Assembly (NCBI GenBank): GCA_032251045.1
Contig: JAVVEW010000062.1
Coordinates: forward strand, 1-15,139
Length of the DNA stretch: 15,139 nt
Direction: 5' to 3'
Origin: JAVVEW01 sp032251045
Lineage (GTDB): Bacteria; Pseudomonadota; Gammaproteobacteria; Methylococcales; Methylomonadaceae
The translations under genes were made by a program, and so were the position numbers. This document shows positions 14,474 to 15,139 of this stretch, piece after piece. The notes below the pieces were generated by a model. It saw only the letters and a program-made list of their open reading frames with translations, searched no databases and was not told the origin of the DNA. Within the stretch, counting starts at the first letter, position 1. Each line of letters begins with the position of its first letter.

Positions 14474-14683
14474 ATGTCCACAGCAATTACCTTAAATGTA
14501 GACGGTATGAAATGCGGCGGTTGTGAGCAAAATTTAACCACCGCTTTGACCGAGCTTGCCGGTGTCGAGCAGGTTAAAGCATCGCATAGCGACAACACCG
14601 TTGCCATCACCTACGACGAAACCCGGCTGGATCAGGCGGCAATAGCCGGCGCCATTCAACAAGCGGGTTTTACGTTGCGCTGA
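14474..14683 (+). CDS. copZ: Small HMA-domain copper chaperone (CopZ-like)
   Basis: The 69-residue protein is a single heavy-metal-associated ferredoxin-like domain. The metal site is C14/C17 in GMKCGGC, and the fold pattern is completed by AITYDETRL and a C-terminal QAGFTL. Such proteins bind Cu(I) and hand it to P1B-type ATPases in the cytoplasm. GAGGA lies six bases before the ATG. The gene is divergent from the EAL-HDOD operon and 100 bases upstream of a copper-ATPase gene on the same strand, which fits a copper-handling pair. No CueR or CsoR operator was recognised. HMA proteins can also carry other soft metals, but the ATPase neighbour favours copper. Confidence 0.88.
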   Translation: MSTAITLNVDGMKCGGCEQNLTTALTELAGVEQVKASHSDNTVAITYDETRLDQAAIAGAIQQAGFTLR

Positions 14684-14703
14684 CGGGGCGTATAGGTAAG
14701 GCC

Positions 14704-14714
14704 GGTTCAGACAG
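14704..14714 (+). repeat. First copy of an 11-base direct repeat (GGTTCAGACAG)
   Basis: GGTTCAGACAG is found here in the gap after the chaperone gene and again at 14802-14812 inside the first codons of the ATPase gene, 98 bases apart. The function, if any, is unknown. Confidence 0.5.
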
Positions 14715-14721
14715 TGACTGT
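14711..14721. promoter_or_regulatory. Perfect palindrome ACAGTGACTGT between the copper genes
   Basis: The two 5-base arms ACAGT and ACTGT are perfectly inverted around a central G. The loop is too short for a stem, so a protein-binding site is a better guess than an RNA hairpin. It lies about 60 bases before the copper-ATPase start. It does not match the operators I know for CueR, CsoR or CopY. Confidence 0.3.
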
Positions 14722-14731
14722 GATAGCCATG

Positions 14732-14759
14732 AGCCGCTGCATGTAGCAGGCGCTGTTTT
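14732..14759 (+). terminator. Imperfect hairpin with a short T-run between the copper genes
   Basis: CGCTGC (14735-14740) can pair with GCAGGCG (14746-14752) with one bulged G around a 5-base loop. It is followed by CTGTTTT (14753-14759). This would be a weak terminator or attenuator after the chaperone gene, reducing expression of the ATPase relative to the chaperone. The stem is imperfect and the T-run short. Confidence 0.3.
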
Positions 14760-14772
14760 CCCTAACATTCCC

Positions 14773-14778
14773 AGGAGG
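14773..14778 (+). promoter_or_regulatory. Strong ribosome binding site of the copper ATPase gene
   Basis: AGGAGG lies five bases before the ATG at 14784. It fixes the start of a gene that is cut off by the window edge. Confidence 0.75.
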
Positions 14779-14783
14779 CTTTC

Positions 14784-15139
14784 ATGACTCAACTTCAGGC
14801 AGGTTCAGACAGCATACGCTTATCGATTGCCGGCATGCGTTGCGCCGGCTGCGTGGGCGCGGTGGAAAAAGCACTGCAACAAGTGCCCGGCGTCACTCAG
14901 GTCAATGTTAATTTCGCCGATCACAGCGCGACCGTCAACGGCGACGTCGGGTTATCGGCCTTGCAGGAAGCGGTCGCCGGAGCCGGTTATCAGGCAGCAG
15001 TCATGGAGGAAGCACCGGACCCTGAAGCCGAACAAGCGGCCACCGAAGCTAAGTACCGCGCGCAGTTGCGTAAAGCCGCCGTAGCGGCGGCGTTGGCCTT
15101 GCCGTTGATGGTGGCAGGCCATCTGGGCTGGTTGCCGGA
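14784..15139 (+). CDS. copA: P1B-type copper-transporting ATPase, N-terminal part (partial)
   Basis: The frame is open from the ATG to the end of the window (118 codons), so the protein is cut at its first membrane helix. Residues about 10-73 form one heavy-metal-associated domain with C20/C23 in GMRCAGC. A short acidic linker (EEAPDPEAEQAATEAK, 75-90) and RAQLRKAA lead into the hydrophobic stretch ALALPLMVAGHLGW. This is the layout of CopA-type Cu(I)-exporting ATPases, which pump copper from the cytoplasm across the inner membrane. The phosphorylation, CPC and ATP-binding motifs lie outside the window, so metal specificity is inferred from the HMA motif and the upstream chaperone. The start is set by a strong AGGAGG site. 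Confidence 0.88.
   Translation, partial: MTQLQAGSDSIRLSIAGMRCAGCVGAVEKALQQVPGVTQVNVNFADHSATVNGDVGLSALQEAVAGAGYQAAVMEEAPDPEAEQAATEAKYRAQLRKAAVAAALALPLMVAGHLGWLP

Noticed and set aside
1..15139. Search by eye for tRNA, rRNA, CRISPR, insertion sequences, phage or defence genes
   Set aside because: None seen; nearly the whole window is occupied by recognisable chromosomal genes, and no long repeats or spacer-repeat patterns appear.

Overview
The window looks like chromosomal DNA from a gammaproteobacterium. The pyruvate dehydrogenase E1 is the long homodimeric AceE type. HflD and formamidopyrimidine-DNA glycosylase are close to their enterobacterial relatives throughout, and the Entner-Doudoroff genes are the standard Edd/Eda pair. 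A type I (gammaproteobacterial) methanotroph or a related methylotroph would fit the Entner-Doudoroff plus PDH plus copper-handling content, but nothing here proves it. No tRNA, rRNA, CRISPR array, insertion sequence or phage gene was seen, and no gene-free stretch exceeds about 110 bases.

Left block (1-8258, all + strand): the 3' end of edd, then eda, gltA, aceE, aceF, lpdA and a PurN-like formyltransferase. Together edd/eda split 6-phosphogluconate into pyruvate and glyceraldehyde-3-phosphate, AceEF-Lpd turn pyruvate into acetyl-CoA, and citrate synthase puts it into the TCA cycle. The block is therefore a near-complete sugar-acid-to-citrate route on one strand. A hairpin with a T-run between gltA and aceE suggests it is split into two transcription units, or that read-through is attenuated there. 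The formyltransferase start codon overlaps the lpdA stop.

Middle block (8347-14364, all - strand, converging on the left block): seven closely packed genes, read right to left. They are an EAL-HDOD signalling protein, an exported rhodanese-domain protein, hflD, a three-gene GldA/GldF/GldG-like ABC system, and mutM. Most junctions overlap or are separated by only a few bases, so one operon is likely. A candidate sigma70-type promoter lies upstream of the EAL-HDOD gene. The short space where the two blocks converge holds two hairpins.

Right block (14474-15139, + strand, divergent from the middle block): a small copper-chaperone-type HMA protein, then the N-terminus of a P1B-type copper ATPase that runs off the window. 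These form a copper-handling pair.

Most of the window is core metabolism. The parts most worth a second look are the terminator between gltA and aceE, the divergent PurN-like protein coupled to lpdA, the unusual gene mix of the middle operon, and small palindromes and repeats around the copper genes.
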